A DNA stretch of 54,644 bases, taken from contig CAYZWU010000036.1 in the NCBI GenBank assembly GCA_964482235.1, forward strand, positions 1 through 54,644, given 5' to 3'. Source of the DNA: CAYZWU01 sp964482235. GTDB lineage: Bacteria; Planctomycetota; B15-G4; CAYZWU01. Positions within the stretch are counted from its first letter, which is position 1, and every line of letters begins with the position of its first letter. The notes below the pieces were generated by a model. It did no database searches, was not told the origin of the DNA, and worked only from the letters and a program-made list of their open reading frames with translations. A program made the position numbers and the translations under genes. Shown one piece after another: positions 1 to 7,676 of this stretch.

Positions 1-53
1 GACGGGTGGTTCTCAGCCATCAAACAGGGGTTCGAATCCCCTTGGGGCTACCA
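1..53 (+). tRNA. 3' end of a tRNA gene, probably class II (partial)
   Basis: The window opens inside a tRNA. The T-arm is clear: stem AGGGG (26-30), loop TTCGAAT (31-37), stem CCCCT (38-42). It is followed by a 7-nt acceptor strand TGGGGCT (43-49), discriminator A (50) and encoded CCA (51-53). Before the T-arm, 5-21 can fold into a small hairpin, which suggests the long variable arm of a Leu, Ser or Tyr tRNA; discriminator A favours Leu or Tyr over Ser. The anticodon lies outside the window, so the specificity is not determined. Confidence 0.65.
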
Positions 54-60
54 GACAGAA

Positions 61-92
61 AAAGCCCCGCCGAGCAATCGGCGGGGCTTTTT
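61..92 (+). terminator. Rho-independent terminator after the tRNA
   Basis: A perfect 10-bp stem, GCCCCGCCGA (64-73) with TCGGCGGGGC (78-87), closes a GCAA tetraloop and is followed by TTTTT. AAA before the stem extends the pairing. It lies 10 nt after the tRNA CCA. Confidence 0.9.
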
Positions 93-184
93 ACTTGGGT
101 GACAATCCCGAATTACAGTGGAATAAAGCTAGCCTAGGCTTTGCGCAGACTTAACAAGATCTGAACTCGACCTGCCTTAGGTTC

Positions 185-226
185 AATGAAAAAAGAGAAT
201 CCCCTGGCCGCGTGACCAGGGGATTC
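185..226 (-). terminator. Rho-independent terminator of the DNRLRE-type gene
   Basis: GAATCCCCTGG (197-207) pairs perfectly with CCAGGGGATTC (216-226) around an 8-nt loop. Read on the minus strand the stem is followed by TCTTTTTT (about 196 down to 189). It begins about 34 nt beyond the stop codon of the minus-strand gene at 260-1168. Confidence 0.9.
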
Positions 227-259
227 CCTGTTTCCTGTCCCCACCCTTAATCCGTTTGA

Positions 260-1168
260 CTATCCATTCGTCGCCACGACGTTAGTGGCCCGACCGTTCT
301 CCATGGCCTGGAACCAGATGTTCCGGCCGGCCAGGGCGGGCGGGCAGTTGGCATCCCACTCGACGGCACCCATTATGTTCGTCGCATCGGGGCCTGCGCC
401 GCGCTTGGGGCTGCTCAAACCGAGAAAGACGTTCAGCGCGGGAACATAGGTGTTCCCGAGCCCGGCAAGGCTGTAGCAAAGATAGGTGTTCGTGAAGGGC
501 GTGCCGCCAGTCACCGCGAAATTCATGTTCTGGCCGGTGACGAGAGGATCCGGCGTCACGGTGAGAATATAGGGATCATCAATAAGCGTGAGGTGGAGAT
601 GCGGTTCCAAACCGGAACCGTTTTCATAAGCGTACCAGAAGGCCTCGTTCGGGTACTGTCCGCTCGTTGGCCTGACCATCACGCTGAATGCGCTTTCTCC
701 CTCGTCGACCTCGTATATCACGTCTGCAGTGACATTCCACCAGTACCACCCCGGCCCGGAGACGAGCACCGTGCTGGACGGGATCGGGTCGAATGGCGGC
801 TGGTTATTCCAGGTGATCGTCAGTTCCGACCAGCTATCGTCCAGAACCCGGTGGAGGTCATGGTACTCGGGAAATCCGATGCCGTCGCAGTAGATCCAAA
901 CCTCGGCATTGGTCACGATCTTGCCGGGAGGGATCTGGTTCAGGTCGAATTTCAGGTGCATCCTCTTCTCGTAACCACCATATCCGTAACCGGTTTCGAG
1001 ATAGTAAAGGGTGCCCCAGCCCGTGTTGGCGTAACTCGGATGCTGGTAGATCCAGGCATCTTCGGACGCAATGATATCTTCCGCCTGTCCGGCCCCCATG
1101 CTGATCCAGAGGAACGCCGCGCTCATCGCCATGATCAGGAGCATCCGTCCTCTTCCTTGATGTCTCAT
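260..1168 (-). CDS. Secreted DNRLRE-domain protein with shared C-terminal module
   Basis: A 302-residue exported protein. The N-terminus is a signal peptide (about residues 1-29: basic start, hydrophobic core, cleavage near GQAED). Residues about 30-195 look like a DNRLRE / disaggregatase-type beta-sandwich: a run starting IIASEDAWIYQ, then KRMHLKFDLNQIPPG, WSELTITWNNQPPF and a late VMVRP strand are the usual signature. The last 105 residues (YILTVTPDPLVTGQN to NVVATNG) are a beta-rich module that recurs at the ends of the two proteins at 50862-53327 and 53474-54550. A strong Shine-Dalgarno (AAGGAGG) precedes the ATG and a terminator follows. The role is unknown; it is probably an extracellular or surface-bound, possibly carbohydrate-binding, protein. 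Confidence 0.8.
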   Translation of the reverse strand: MRHQGRGRMLLIMAMSAAFLWISMGAGQAEDIIASEDAWIYQHPSYANTGWGTLYYLETGYGYGGYEKRMHLKFDLNQIPPGKIVTNAEVWIYCDGIGFPEYHDLHRVLDDSWSELTITWNNQPPFDPIPSSTVLVSGPGWYWWNVTADVIYEVDEGESAFSVMVRPTSGQYPNEAFWYAYENGSGLEPHLHLTLIDDPYILTVTPDPLVTGQNMNFAVTGGTPFTNTYLCYSLAGLGNTYVPALNVFLGLSSPKRGAGPDATNIMGAVEWDANCPPALAGRNIWFQAMENGRATNVVATNG

Positions 1169-1480
1169 CGTTAACCTCCTTGAATTTGCAGTGATACTGC
1201 CGTTTTTCGAAAATTCCGCTGATCCGGCCTGGCAGTCGTGTTCAGCGTCTTGCCGTCCTCGATATCCCCAGGCGAAAAAAACGCGGTCTCTTTATCATGG
1301 AAATCGAGATTTTTTTCCCCGTCATGCTTCCGGAGCTTTTCTGGCGGTCCGATTCCAGGCTTCCTCAAGCCTGTAGAACGTCTTCATTGACCGGTTTACG
1401 ATTGTTGTCGCAGCTGGTCCCGCGACGGCTTCGACAGCGGCGGTGATCGAAAAAAACGGAAAAATCCGAATAGGGATGTC
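1169..1480. other. Intergenic region without a recognisable gene
   Basis: About 310 bases between the divergent DNRLRE-type gene and blaI. The part next to 1168 holds the Shine-Dalgarno and presumably the promoter of the minus-strand gene. I see no conserved protein, RNA fold or repeat in 1200-1470. The blaI promoter and operators begin after it. Confidence 0.5.
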
Positions 1481-1522
1481 ACACGACGACACTTGTCGTG
1501 TATACATGACGACAGTTGTCGT
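1477..1522 (+). promoter_or_regulatory. blaI promoter with two BlaI-type operator dyads
   Basis: Two near-identical inverted repeats, ACGACA-CT-TGTCGT (1486-1499) and ACGACA-GT-TGTCGT (1509-1522), have centres 23 bp apart. A TATACAT -10-like element (1501-1507) sits between them, with a weak -35 candidate about 18 bp upstream (TGTCAC, 1477-1482). Penicillinase-type repressors bind dyads of TACA/TGTA or ACA/TGT type in their own promoters, so repressor binding here would block the promoter. Assignment to BlaI rests on position and symmetry; no binding data are available. Confidence 0.7.
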
Positions 1523-1563
1523 TTTAACGATGACCTTCAACGACTTCCGAAGGAAAGGGCCTC

Positions 1564-1953
1564 ATGAAAAGAGAGAAGACGAATCAGCTTTCAGCCGCCC
1601 AGTTCGAGATCATGGAGATCGTCTGGGAGCTGGGCGAAACCACGATCAACGAGGTGCTCGAGCGGATCAATGCCGGGCGACGCAAGACGGTCCGGCGGAC
1701 CACGATACAGGTGCAGATGTCGCGCCTGGAGGACAAGGGTTGGTTGGCGCACAGGGCCGAGAGCCGGACATTTTTCTACAGACCTCTCCGCGACCGCTCG
1801 AAGGCGCAGACCGCCATCGTGCGCGAGGTGACAAAACGGGTCTTCGGCGGCTCGTGGACCGATCTGGTCAAGTGCCTCGTGGACCAGGAGAAGCTGTCCG
1901 GCAGGGATGTCAGGCGCCTCAAGCGCCTGCTGGACGAATACGAGCAGAAGTGA
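1564..1953 (+). CDS. blaI: BlaI/MecI/CopY-family transcriptional repressor
   Basis: 129 residues, the usual length for penicillinase repressors. The winged-helix N-terminus reads LSAAQFEIMEIVWELGETT, then NEVLERINAGR, and the recognition region TVRRTTIQVQMSRLEDKGW followed by the wing GWLAHRAESRTFFYRPL. The C-terminal third (about 85-129) is the helical dimerisation domain, in which these repressors are cleaved by their partner M56 peptidase. The ATG has a good AGGAAAGG site. The gene is followed after 60 nt by the M56 protein, the standard blaI-blaR1 order. Two palindromes upstream (1486-1522) predict autorepression. The target need not be a beta-lactamase; none is visible. Confidence 0.95.
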   Translation: MKREKTNQLSAAQFEIMEIVWELGETTINEVLERINAGRRKTVRRTTIQVQMSRLEDKGWLAHRAESRTFFYRPLRDRSKAQTAIVREVTKRVFGGSWTDLVKCLVDQEKLSGRDVRRLKRLLDEYEQK

Positions 1954-2012
1954 TCGGGTGTTGAAGACGACCGGTTCATGCCTGAAAAGGCAAGCTCAGG
2001 GAGATCGAGAAA

Positions 2013-4466
2013 ATGGAATTCCTGCCTTGGCCAATCGAAGATCCGAAGACCGCGATGTGGACGATCAACGTGGCGGCGCACTCCTTTCTTCTTCTCGGGG
2101 CGGGGTGGCTCGTCGCCAGGCTGGCGGGCGCGCGGGCCGTCCTGATCAGGCGGCGGATACTCGTCATGGTGGTGGTGCTGACCATGCTGGCACCGCCGGC
2201 GGCCGCCCTCCTTCACACGGCAGGACTGTCGTGGTGCCTCTTTCCGGCAGGGCTCGAGCATCCTGCTGCAGAAGTGATGGATGCCGAAGGAGCTTTCGCC
2301 CCCACGGCAGGGGATGGGGCTCTCTCGGATCTCGATCGCTTCCTGTCCACCGATGAGAGAGACCGGAGCTCCCCCGGTATCGCAGGCAGCGATTCGGGCA
2401 GGAAAGGCGTCCTGCGCCCGCATCTTCCCTGGGATGCCCGGCTCGATGTCGAAGGGCGTGCCCTTTCAGCGGCGCCGGCGGCCCGCTGGGCAGCCGCCAT
2501 CCCCTGGGCCAACTTCTTTCTCCTGGCCTGGCTTGCCGGCTCGATCTTGCTGCTCCTGCGTCTGGTGCGGGGATGTTTCGCCCTGATCCGTTTCAGGAGA
2601 AGCCTGAGGGAGATCAGCGACGACCGCCTCGACGCTGTCGTGCGCCTGGCGCGGCAGGCATCGGGCAGCAGGATCGGACCGGCGCTCCTTGTCTCCGACG
2701 CGATCGAGTCGCCAATCACTCTCGGGATCCGGAAGCCCGCCATCGTGCTGCCCGGCAAGATGCTCGCGAGGTTCTCCTACCCGGAGCTGCGGGCCGTGAT
2801 CCTCCACGAACTGGCCCACGTCAGCCACAACGATGTGGCCGTCAATCTCTACCAGCGCCTGGTGCAGGTCCTGTTCTGGTGGAACCCTCTCGTCCATGTC
2901 GTCAACGCCGAGCTGTCGCGTGCCATGGAGCTGGCCTGCGACCGCTTCGTTCTGCAGAGAACAGGCAATGCCAGGAACTACGCTCAGTGCCTGCTGCGCG
3001 TGGCCGCCGGCGCGCACGAAACAAAGCTCCTTCCCTGCGCACCGGGGCTGCAGAGTGCCCGAAGAAACCTGGAAATCCGGATCAAGACGCTTCTCTCCAA
3101 GGAGGTCGAAATGTTATCACGAACAAGAGGCAAGGCCGGGGCAGCGCTGGTTTTCTCCTTTCTTCTGGCCGCCGGTGCCGTTGCGGCCACCGGCATGGTG
3201 GAGTGGCCCGATCCGGTGCAAGTCGCGGAGCCGGTCCTGTCCGATTCCGCTGCAAGAGCTGAAAGCGTTTCCGATCCGGATGAGGAAAGCAAGATCCCGG
3301 CTTCGCAGGAAAAGAAGCTGTCCGCATCCCGGGCCGTGAAGCAGGCACTCGACTGGCTGGCGCGCCACCAGCACCCCGAGGGCTACTGGGACTGCGACGG
3401 CTTTCAGGAGCAGTGCTCGCAAAAAAACCGCTGCAAGGGAAAGGGATTCCCCCTGAACGACGTGGGGGCCACGGGACTGGCGCTCCTGGCCTTCCAGGGC
3501 ATGGGAAGCACCGTTGCCGACGGTCCGTACAAGGATGTCGTGCAGAAGGCGGTCAATTATCTCTGCGACGTGCAGGATGTCGAAACGGGATGCCTCACCC
3601 CGATGCACGGCACGCACTTCATGTACAACCACGGCGTGGCCACCCTGGCGCTGACCGAGGCGTACGGGCTCAGCCGGAGCCCGGAGCTCTTGAAGCCCGC
3701 CGAGAGGGCGATCGCGTTCATCCACTCCTCGAAGAATCCCGGCAAGGCCTGGCGGTACAACATCGGCGCGAAGGACCCGAGGCAGCAGAACGACGTCTCG
3801 GTCACCACGTGGATGCTCCTCAGCCTCGCGTCGGCGAAGGACTTCGACATCGGTGTGGACAAAAAGGATATCGAGGAGGGGCTGGTGTACATCAACGAGA
3901 TGACCGATCCCGAGACGGGGCGCACGGGCTACAACATGCGCGGCGCCTGCTCGTCCCGGGAAGCGGGCGACGAGATGATCTGGCCCTTCGACTCCGTCGA
4001 GGCCATGACGGGCGCCGCGATGTTCTCGCGCTGCGTCTGCGCCAATGCCCTGGGGAACCTGGAATCCCAGCGGAAGCTGCTCGAGAAGGGCGCCGCTCTC
4101 TTGCGGGAGAAGCCGCCCAGATGGGACGAGATGGGGGGCACGATCGATTTCTACTACTGGTTCTTCGGTACCATGGCCATGTACCAGATGGCCGGCGACG
4201 ACTGGCTGGCCTGGAAGGACGGTCTAGTCGAGGCCCTCGTACCGAACCAGCTGAAGGAAGGCTGCGGCAAGGGATCGTGGGATCCCCAGAAGGGACCGTG
4301 GGGCGACAACGGCGGTCGCGTCTACTCCACGGCGCTCGGAGCCTTCGCCCTTGCCGTCGTGGACCGGTACGAGCGGATCTCGGGCACCAATGAGGGCGAG
4401 AGAGCCGAGAAAAAAGAGAGCGGCTCGGGAAAGATTGACGACGGATTCAGGAAGAAGAACCGCTGA
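2013..4466 (+). CDS. BlaR1-type M56 peptidase fused to a terpenoid-cyclase-like alpha-toroid domain
   Basis: 817 residues. The N-terminal half is an M56 membrane metallopeptidase: transmembrane segments near residues 15-35, 47-67 and 165-185, zinc motif HELAH (265-269) and a downstream acidic ligand in AMELACD (E306). A further hydrophobic segment at about 370-392 is followed by a linker and then a domain of about 360 residues (about 440-800). That domain contains repeats of the squalene-cyclase/prenyltransferase toroid type, for example ALDWLARHQHPEGYWD, VGATGLALLAF, VATLALTEAYG and VSVTTWMLLSL. In BlaR1 the C-terminal extracytoplasmic part is a penicillin-binding sensor; here the toroid takes that place. 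Expected role: sense an unknown ligand or envelope state and cleave the BlaI partner upstream. The toroid shows no DXDD-type cyclase motif I can identify, so binding rather than catalysis is more likely. Confidence 0.88.
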   Translation: MEFLPWPIEDPKTAMWTINVAAHSFLLLGAGWLVARLAGARAVLIRRRILVMVVVLTMLAPPAAALLHTAGLSWCLFPAGLEHPAAEVMDAEGAFAPTAGDGALSDLDRFLSTDERDRSSPGIAGSDSGRKGVLRPHLPWDARLDVEGRALSAAPAARWAAAIPWANFFLLAWLAGSILLLLRLVRGCFALIRFRRSLREISDDRLDAVVRLARQASGSRIGPALLVSDAIESPITLGIRKPAIVLPGKMLARFSYPELRAVILHELAHVSHNDVAVNLYQRLVQVLFWWNPLVHVVNAELSRAMELACDRFVLQRTGNARNYAQCLLRVAAGAHETKLLPCAPGLQSARRNLEIRIKTLLSKEVEMLSRTRGKAGAALVFSFLLAAGAVAATGMVEWPDPVQVAEPVLSDSAARAESVSDPDEESKIPASQEKKLSASRAVKQALDWLARHQHPEGYWDCDGFQEQCSQKNRCKGKGFPLNDVGATGLALLAFQGMGSTVADGPYKDVVQKAVNYLCDVQDVETGCLTPMHGTHFMYNHGVATLALTEAYGLSRSPELLKPAERAIAFIHSSKNPGKAWRYNIGAKDPRQQNDVSVTTWMLLSLASAKDFDIGVDKKDIEEGLVYINEMTDPETGRTGYNMRGACSSREAGDEMIWPFDSVEAMTGAAMFSRCVCANALGNLESQRKLLEKGAALLREKPPRWDEMGGTIDFYYWFFGTMAMYQMAGDDWLAWKDGLVEALVPNQLKEGCGKGSWDPQKGPWGDNGGRVYSTALGAFALAVVDRYERISGTNEGERAEKKESGSGKIDDGFRKKNR

Positions 4467-4538
4467 TCTGACCGGATTCTTCTGCAGCAGAATTGTCGTC
4501 GCTATCATCAGGGATACAACCTGTTTGATCGCAGGCCA

Positions 4539-4877
4539 TTACGTGGCCGGCGAAGAAATTTCCCCGTTTTCCCCAAAAAGAGTGAGTTCGATTTCGACAT
4601 TGCGGCATGCATACGGGTAAAGGTCTCGCTGAAGGAGAAGGAACCTATTGTCGGCACACGACTCCGGCTCGGCCTCGTCCAGTTTTTTCGCTAGTTCTTT
4701 ATTGGCGAAGCAGCCGCATATTCTCGGCCCGATGATGAAAAGCTTGTAGGCGGTGCAGGAGGCTTTTCGGGCTGAACAACATTTTCAATGATCTCTTGAA
4801 GGAGCAGTGAGCGGACGACCTCCTTGTCCCACCGCTCGATCCCGAAGTCGAGCAAGTGACGGAGTCCTCCTGATTAG
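4539..4877 (-). pseudogene. Possible frameshifted gene remnant
   Basis: On the minus strand two overlapping open stretches in different frames read like ordinary protein. The upstream one (about 4877 to 4690) gives GLRHLLDFGIERWDKEVVRS and then LLLQEIIENVVQPEKP. The downstream one (4784 down to a TAA at 4539-4541) gives CTAYKLFIIGPRICGCF, NKELAKKLDEAEPES and RFLLLQRDLYPYACRN. Neither has a convincing start. A frameshift near 4750-4780 would join them into about 110 codons. I do not recognise the family. It could be a relic of a transposon or accessory gene, or chance open frame in GC-rich DNA. Confidence 0.3.
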
Positions 4878-4906
4878 AAGGTCAGCACCACCCGCTCGAG
4901 CTCTGG

Positions 4907-4935
4907 CCCCTGCCGCGAGGCAGGGGTCTTTTTTT
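4907..4935 (+). terminator. Rho-independent terminator
   Basis: CCCCTGCC (4907-4914), GCGA loop, GGCAGGGG (4919-4926), then TCTTTTTTT. It is about 440 nt beyond the M56 gene, so either that transcript has a long 3' tail or an unrecognised short transcript ends here. Confidence 0.85.
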
Positions 4936-5149
4936 ATCGCTCGAACGAACCTGCCGTTTCCCGTGTCGCTCCATGATCCTCACAGGCCGCAGGTCTTGAA
5001 ACGGCGTGTCCTTTCACCCTTGAGAATTGGAAAAACCGCCGGAATTCAGCTAAGGTACCGGACCAGGCGGTGCCGCTCGCAATTTTTTCTCGTAGAGACG
5101 ACGAAACGTGCGGCTTGGCAGGATGTCTCGAAAAGCTGGAGGCGGAATC

Positions 5150-6103
5150 ATGAAGAAGGTGTCCCGAAGGACCTTCGTGAAGAGAAGCGCCGGACTCGGC
5201 GCAGCATCGGTTCTTGGCGGCGCCATGCTGGGAGGGGCGGGCTGCGTTCACGCCGACAACCGGATCAGGACGGAGAATCTCGCCGAGATCGCCGTGGTCA
5301 AGGGGGACGACTGCTACGAGTCGACGAGAAGAGCCGTCGAGATGCTCGGCGGCATGGGCCGGTTCGTCTCGAGGAACGATTCGGTCTGCATCCTGCCCAA
5401 TTCGCAGAACAAGCACCCTGGCACGTACACGAAGCCGGGCATCGTCCGTGCCGTGATCGACATGTGCCGGAGCGCCGGCGCGAAGGAGGTGGCCTGCCTG
5501 AGCTGGCTCCCGGAAAAATCGTGGGAAGCCACGGGGCTGGGGGAGGCGGTGACCGAGGCGGGCGGCACCCTGACTCTCGTCGATCGCAAGGACGAGTCGC
5601 TCTTCAGACCCGTGACCGTGCCCGGAGGAAAGATCCTGAAGGAGGCCCGCATCATGGAAGCCTTCTTCAGGCACGACGTCTTCATCGACATGCCGATCTC
5701 GAAGGACCACGTGGGCAACCGCTTCACCGGCACGCTGAAGAACCTGATGGGTCTCAACTCGCCGAAGACGAACCGCGCGTTTCACACCGGGAACTTCAAG
5801 AACGACGACATCGGCCACCTCGACCAGTGCATCGCCGACCTCAACACCGTGGTCACCCCGTCTCTCTGCGTCGTCGACTCGACGGAGTTCATCATCACCA
5901 ACGGCCCCTTCGGGCCAGGCGAGCTGAAGAAGCCGCGCAAGGTCGTGGCCGGCATCGACAGGGTGGCGATCGACGCCTACTGCGCCACGCTCTGGGGCCT
6001 CGATCCGGGTGGAATCATCATGATCGATCAGGCCCGCAAGCACGGGCTGGGCGAGATCGACTTCACGAAGCTGAGAGTCGAGGAAGAGGAGATCACGGCA
6101 TGA
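5150..6103 (+). CDS. Tat-exported DUF362 protein (module 1)
   Basis: 317 residues from ATG 5150, chosen because a GGAGGCGG site lies just upstream and because this start places a twin-arginine signal (SRRTFVKRSAGLG) at residues 5-17; an upstream in-frame ATG at 5108 would bury it. The mature part matches DUF362: a core near IAVVKGDDCYESTRRAVEML, LPNSQNKHPGTYTKPGIVRA, a DMPISKDH segment, KNLMGLNSPK and the C-terminal GIDRVAIDAYCATLWGLDPGG. DUF362 proteins are exported and of unknown function; some carry iron-sulfur domains, but no 4Fe-4S motif is present here. Its stop overlaps the ATG of the next gene (ATGA), so the two are translationally coupled. A paralogue lies at 49468-50691, with the same kind of partner. 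Confidence 0.88.
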   Translation: MKKVSRRTFVKRSAGLGAASVLGGAMLGGAGCVHADNRIRTENLAEIAVVKGDDCYESTRRAVEMLGGMGRFVSRNDSVCILPNSQNKHPGTYTKPGIVRAVIDMCRSAGAKEVACLSWLPEKSWEATGLGEAVTEAGGTLTLVDRKDESLFRPVTVPGGKILKEARIMEAFFRHDVFIDMPISKDHVGNRFTGTLKNLMGLNSPKTNRAFHTGNFKNDDIGHLDQCIADLNTVVTPSLCVVDSTEFIITNGPFGPGELKKPRKVVAGIDRVAIDAYCATLWGLDPGGIIMIDQARKHGLGEIDFTKLRVEEEEITA

Positions 6104-7083
6104 TCGGTTTTTGCGTTCCTCTCCTGATCCGGGTCTGCCGCGGTCCGATCGTCGTCTTCCTGGCCGCCTTGCCCCTTCTTCTCGTGCAGTGCGCTTCGGA
6201 CGGCGATGAAGGCGCCTCCGGGGCAACGCCCGAGGCCCGGCCCGCCGTTGTTCCCGAGGATGCCGATCCCGGCGGGTGGCATGTCGAGGGCGAGCCGCGC
6301 GTCTTCGAGGGGGACGACCTCTTCGACTACATCAACGGCGGGGCCGAGATCTACCACGAGTACGGTTTCAGGAAGGTCACGATCCAGGAATACATGGGCA
6401 AAGCCGACAGGGGGATCACGCTGGAGATCTTCGAGATGACCGATGAAAGGTCCGCCTTCGGGATCTATACGCTGAAAACGGGAGCAGACGGGGAGAGCGT
6501 GGCCGTCGGCGGAGGAGGGTTGATCGAGAGCTACTACATGAACTTCTGGAAGGGAAGCCGGCTCGTGACCCTGACCGGGTTCGACGATCATCCCGAAACG
6601 GTGGAAGGCCTGAAATCGATCGCCATGGCGGTCGAGGAAGTGATCGGCGGCGTGAAGAACCGGCCGCCCCTCGTCGAGGCGCTCCGGATCGGGGGGATGA
6701 TCGAACAGAGTGTGAAGTACATTTTCGGTCCTCTCGGCCTTTTCAACGCCTGCCCCCAGGTCTCCGGGAAGATTTTCGGTTTTACCGAAGCTGCTGCCGC
6801 TGATTTCAAGGCTGGCTACAAGGTCGTCCTGTTCCGTTATGCCGAGGCTGCCGATTGCGCCGCGCGGTTCAAGTCTCTTCAGGACCGGTTTGCCAGCCAT
6901 CCCGGGTGCAGCAGGTTCCATACCGGCGACAGGTCATTCAGCGTCCTCGACCAGGAAGGCCGGCCTGTTCACGGACGGCTTCTCGCGAACTGCATCCTGC
7001 TCGTTGCCGGCGCCGCGACAGGCGAGGCGGCGGATCAGGCGCTCGACGCCCTCGAGCGCAGGGTGGCCGAGCTGGTGAAGTGA
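6100..7083 (+). CDS. DUF6599-like lipoprotein (module 1)
   Basis: 327 residues. The start overlaps the upstream stop by 4 nt. The N-terminus is a lipoprotein signal: a hydrophobic stretch ending LPLLLVQC (Cys about residue 29). The body matches what I know as DUF6599, with the hallmark DLFDYINGGAEIYHEYGF, then TLEIFEMTDERSAFGIYTLK and a second half around VEALRIGGMIEQSVKYIFG. A paralogue with DLYGHINGGAEVFLELGF lies at 48575-49468, also directly downstream of a DUF362 gene. The function is unknown; coupling and co-duplication suggest the lipoprotein works with its DUF362 partner at the envelope. The last 29 nt are repeated immediately downstream (7113-7141). Confidence 0.8.
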   Translation: MIGFCVPLLIRVCRGPIVVFLAALPLLLVQCASDGDEGASGATPEARPAVVPEDADPGGWHVEGEPRVFEGDDLFDYINGGAEIYHEYGFRKVTIQEYMGKADRGITLEIFEMTDERSAFGIYTLKTGADGESVAVGGGGLIESYYMNFWKGSRLVTLTGFDDHPETVEGLKSIAMAVEEVIGGVKNRPPLVEALRIGGMIEQSVKYIFGPLGLFNACPQVSGKIFGFTEAAAADFKAGYKVVLFRYAEAADCAARFKSLQDRFASHPGCSRFHTGDRSFSVLDQEGRPVHGRLLANCILLVAGAATGEAADQALDALERRVAELVK

Positions 7084-7141
7084 GGCCCTCGGATCGCGTA
7101 CTCGACGCTTCCAGCGCAGGGTGGCCGAGCTGGTGAAGTGA
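7055..7141 (+). repeat. 29-bp direct repeat at the 3' end of the DUF6599-like gene
   Basis: The sequence from AGCGCAGGGTGG to GGTGAAGTGA occurs exactly at 7055-7083 (final codons plus stop of the lipoprotein gene) and again at 7113-7141, a 58-nt period. Sequence before each copy is also related (CTCGACGC). It looks like a small tandem duplication of the gene end that has started to diverge. Confidence 0.9.
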
Positions 7142-7172
7142 AACCCGGTCGCTTCAGATTGGAGGAGAATCG

Positions 7173-7673
7173 ATGCGGTTTATCGTGGCAGCGGTGTTTC
7201 TCTTTCCCCTCTTCCTTTTCTCCTGCGCCACACCCGAAGTCGGCTGCGACGGCGCGATCCTGCCCTGCGACGGGGAGAAGAAGGAGCTGGTCGACCTCTG
7301 CAAGGCCTGGCTCGACGACTACTCGAACGGCCGGCTCGATCGCGTGGAAGCTCTCTTCGCCCCGGGCGCCGTGGTGGCGATCGATGCGGTGGACACGGAC
7401 CGCCAGGCCGTTTATCGGTTGGCGGATTTCATGGCGCGGACACGGAAGAGCCTGGCCGAGGGGACGCGTTTCTCCGAATGGCTCACCGGCGACCCTGTCG
7501 TGCTGATCGACCACAAGATCGCCTGCGTCTGGGCGCCCTACCTGGTCGAGTCCACGGGCCGGAAAGCTGAAGGTATCGATGTCTTCCAGTTCATCAAGCT
7601 GGACGGGGCATGGCGCCTCGCCTGCCTCTCCTACACCAACCGGAAGGTGGAGCCGCAATCGGATCCCGAGTAG
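7173..7673 (+). CDS. NTF2/SnoaL-like lipoprotein
   Basis: 166 residues. A short lipoprotein signal ends at FLFSCATP (Cys about residue 18). The mature part has the layout of an NTF2-like (DUF4440/SnoaL-type) fold: an amphipathic helix around VDLCKAWLDDYSNGRLDRV, EALFAPGAVVAID, a central helix DRQAVYRLADFMARTRK, and C-terminal strands KIACVWAPYLVES, GIDVFQFIKLDGAWRLACLS. Such domains are used by enzymes, binding proteins and scaffolds, so no activity is assigned. The start has a strong GGAGGAG site. It follows the DUF362/DUF6599 pair by 89 nt on the same strand and is convergent with the peptidase gene 3 nt away. Confidence 0.75.
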   Translation: MRFIVAAVFLFPLFLFSCATPEVGCDGAILPCDGEKKELVDLCKAWLDDYSNGRLDRVEALFAPGAVVAIDAVDTDRQAVYRLADFMARTRKSLAEGTRFSEWLTGDPVVLIDHKIACVWAPYLVESTGRKAEGIDVFQFIKLDGAWRLACLSYTNRKVEPQSDPE

Positions 7674-7676
7674 GAC

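Larger units (their letters stand above)
4467..5149. other. Intergenic region with a possible gene remnant and a terminator
   Basis: About 680 bases with no intact gene. The middle (4539-4890) looks like decayed coding sequence on the minus strand, listed separately. A clear plus-strand terminator lies at 4907-4935. The last part (4940-5149) shows nothing beyond the Shine-Dalgarno of the next gene. Confidence 0.5.

Noticed and set aside
1..53. tmRNA 3' end
   Set aside because: The acceptor strand ends GGGGCTACCA; tmRNA normally ends in a CTCCACCA-type strand pairing with a GGGG 5' end, which this cannot do.
4807..7083. A continuous 758-codon frame that could be read as one large protein
   Set aside because: Only the part from 6100 is real (DUF6599-like lipoprotein); the rest is an alternate-frame shadow of the DUF362 gene at 5150-6103.
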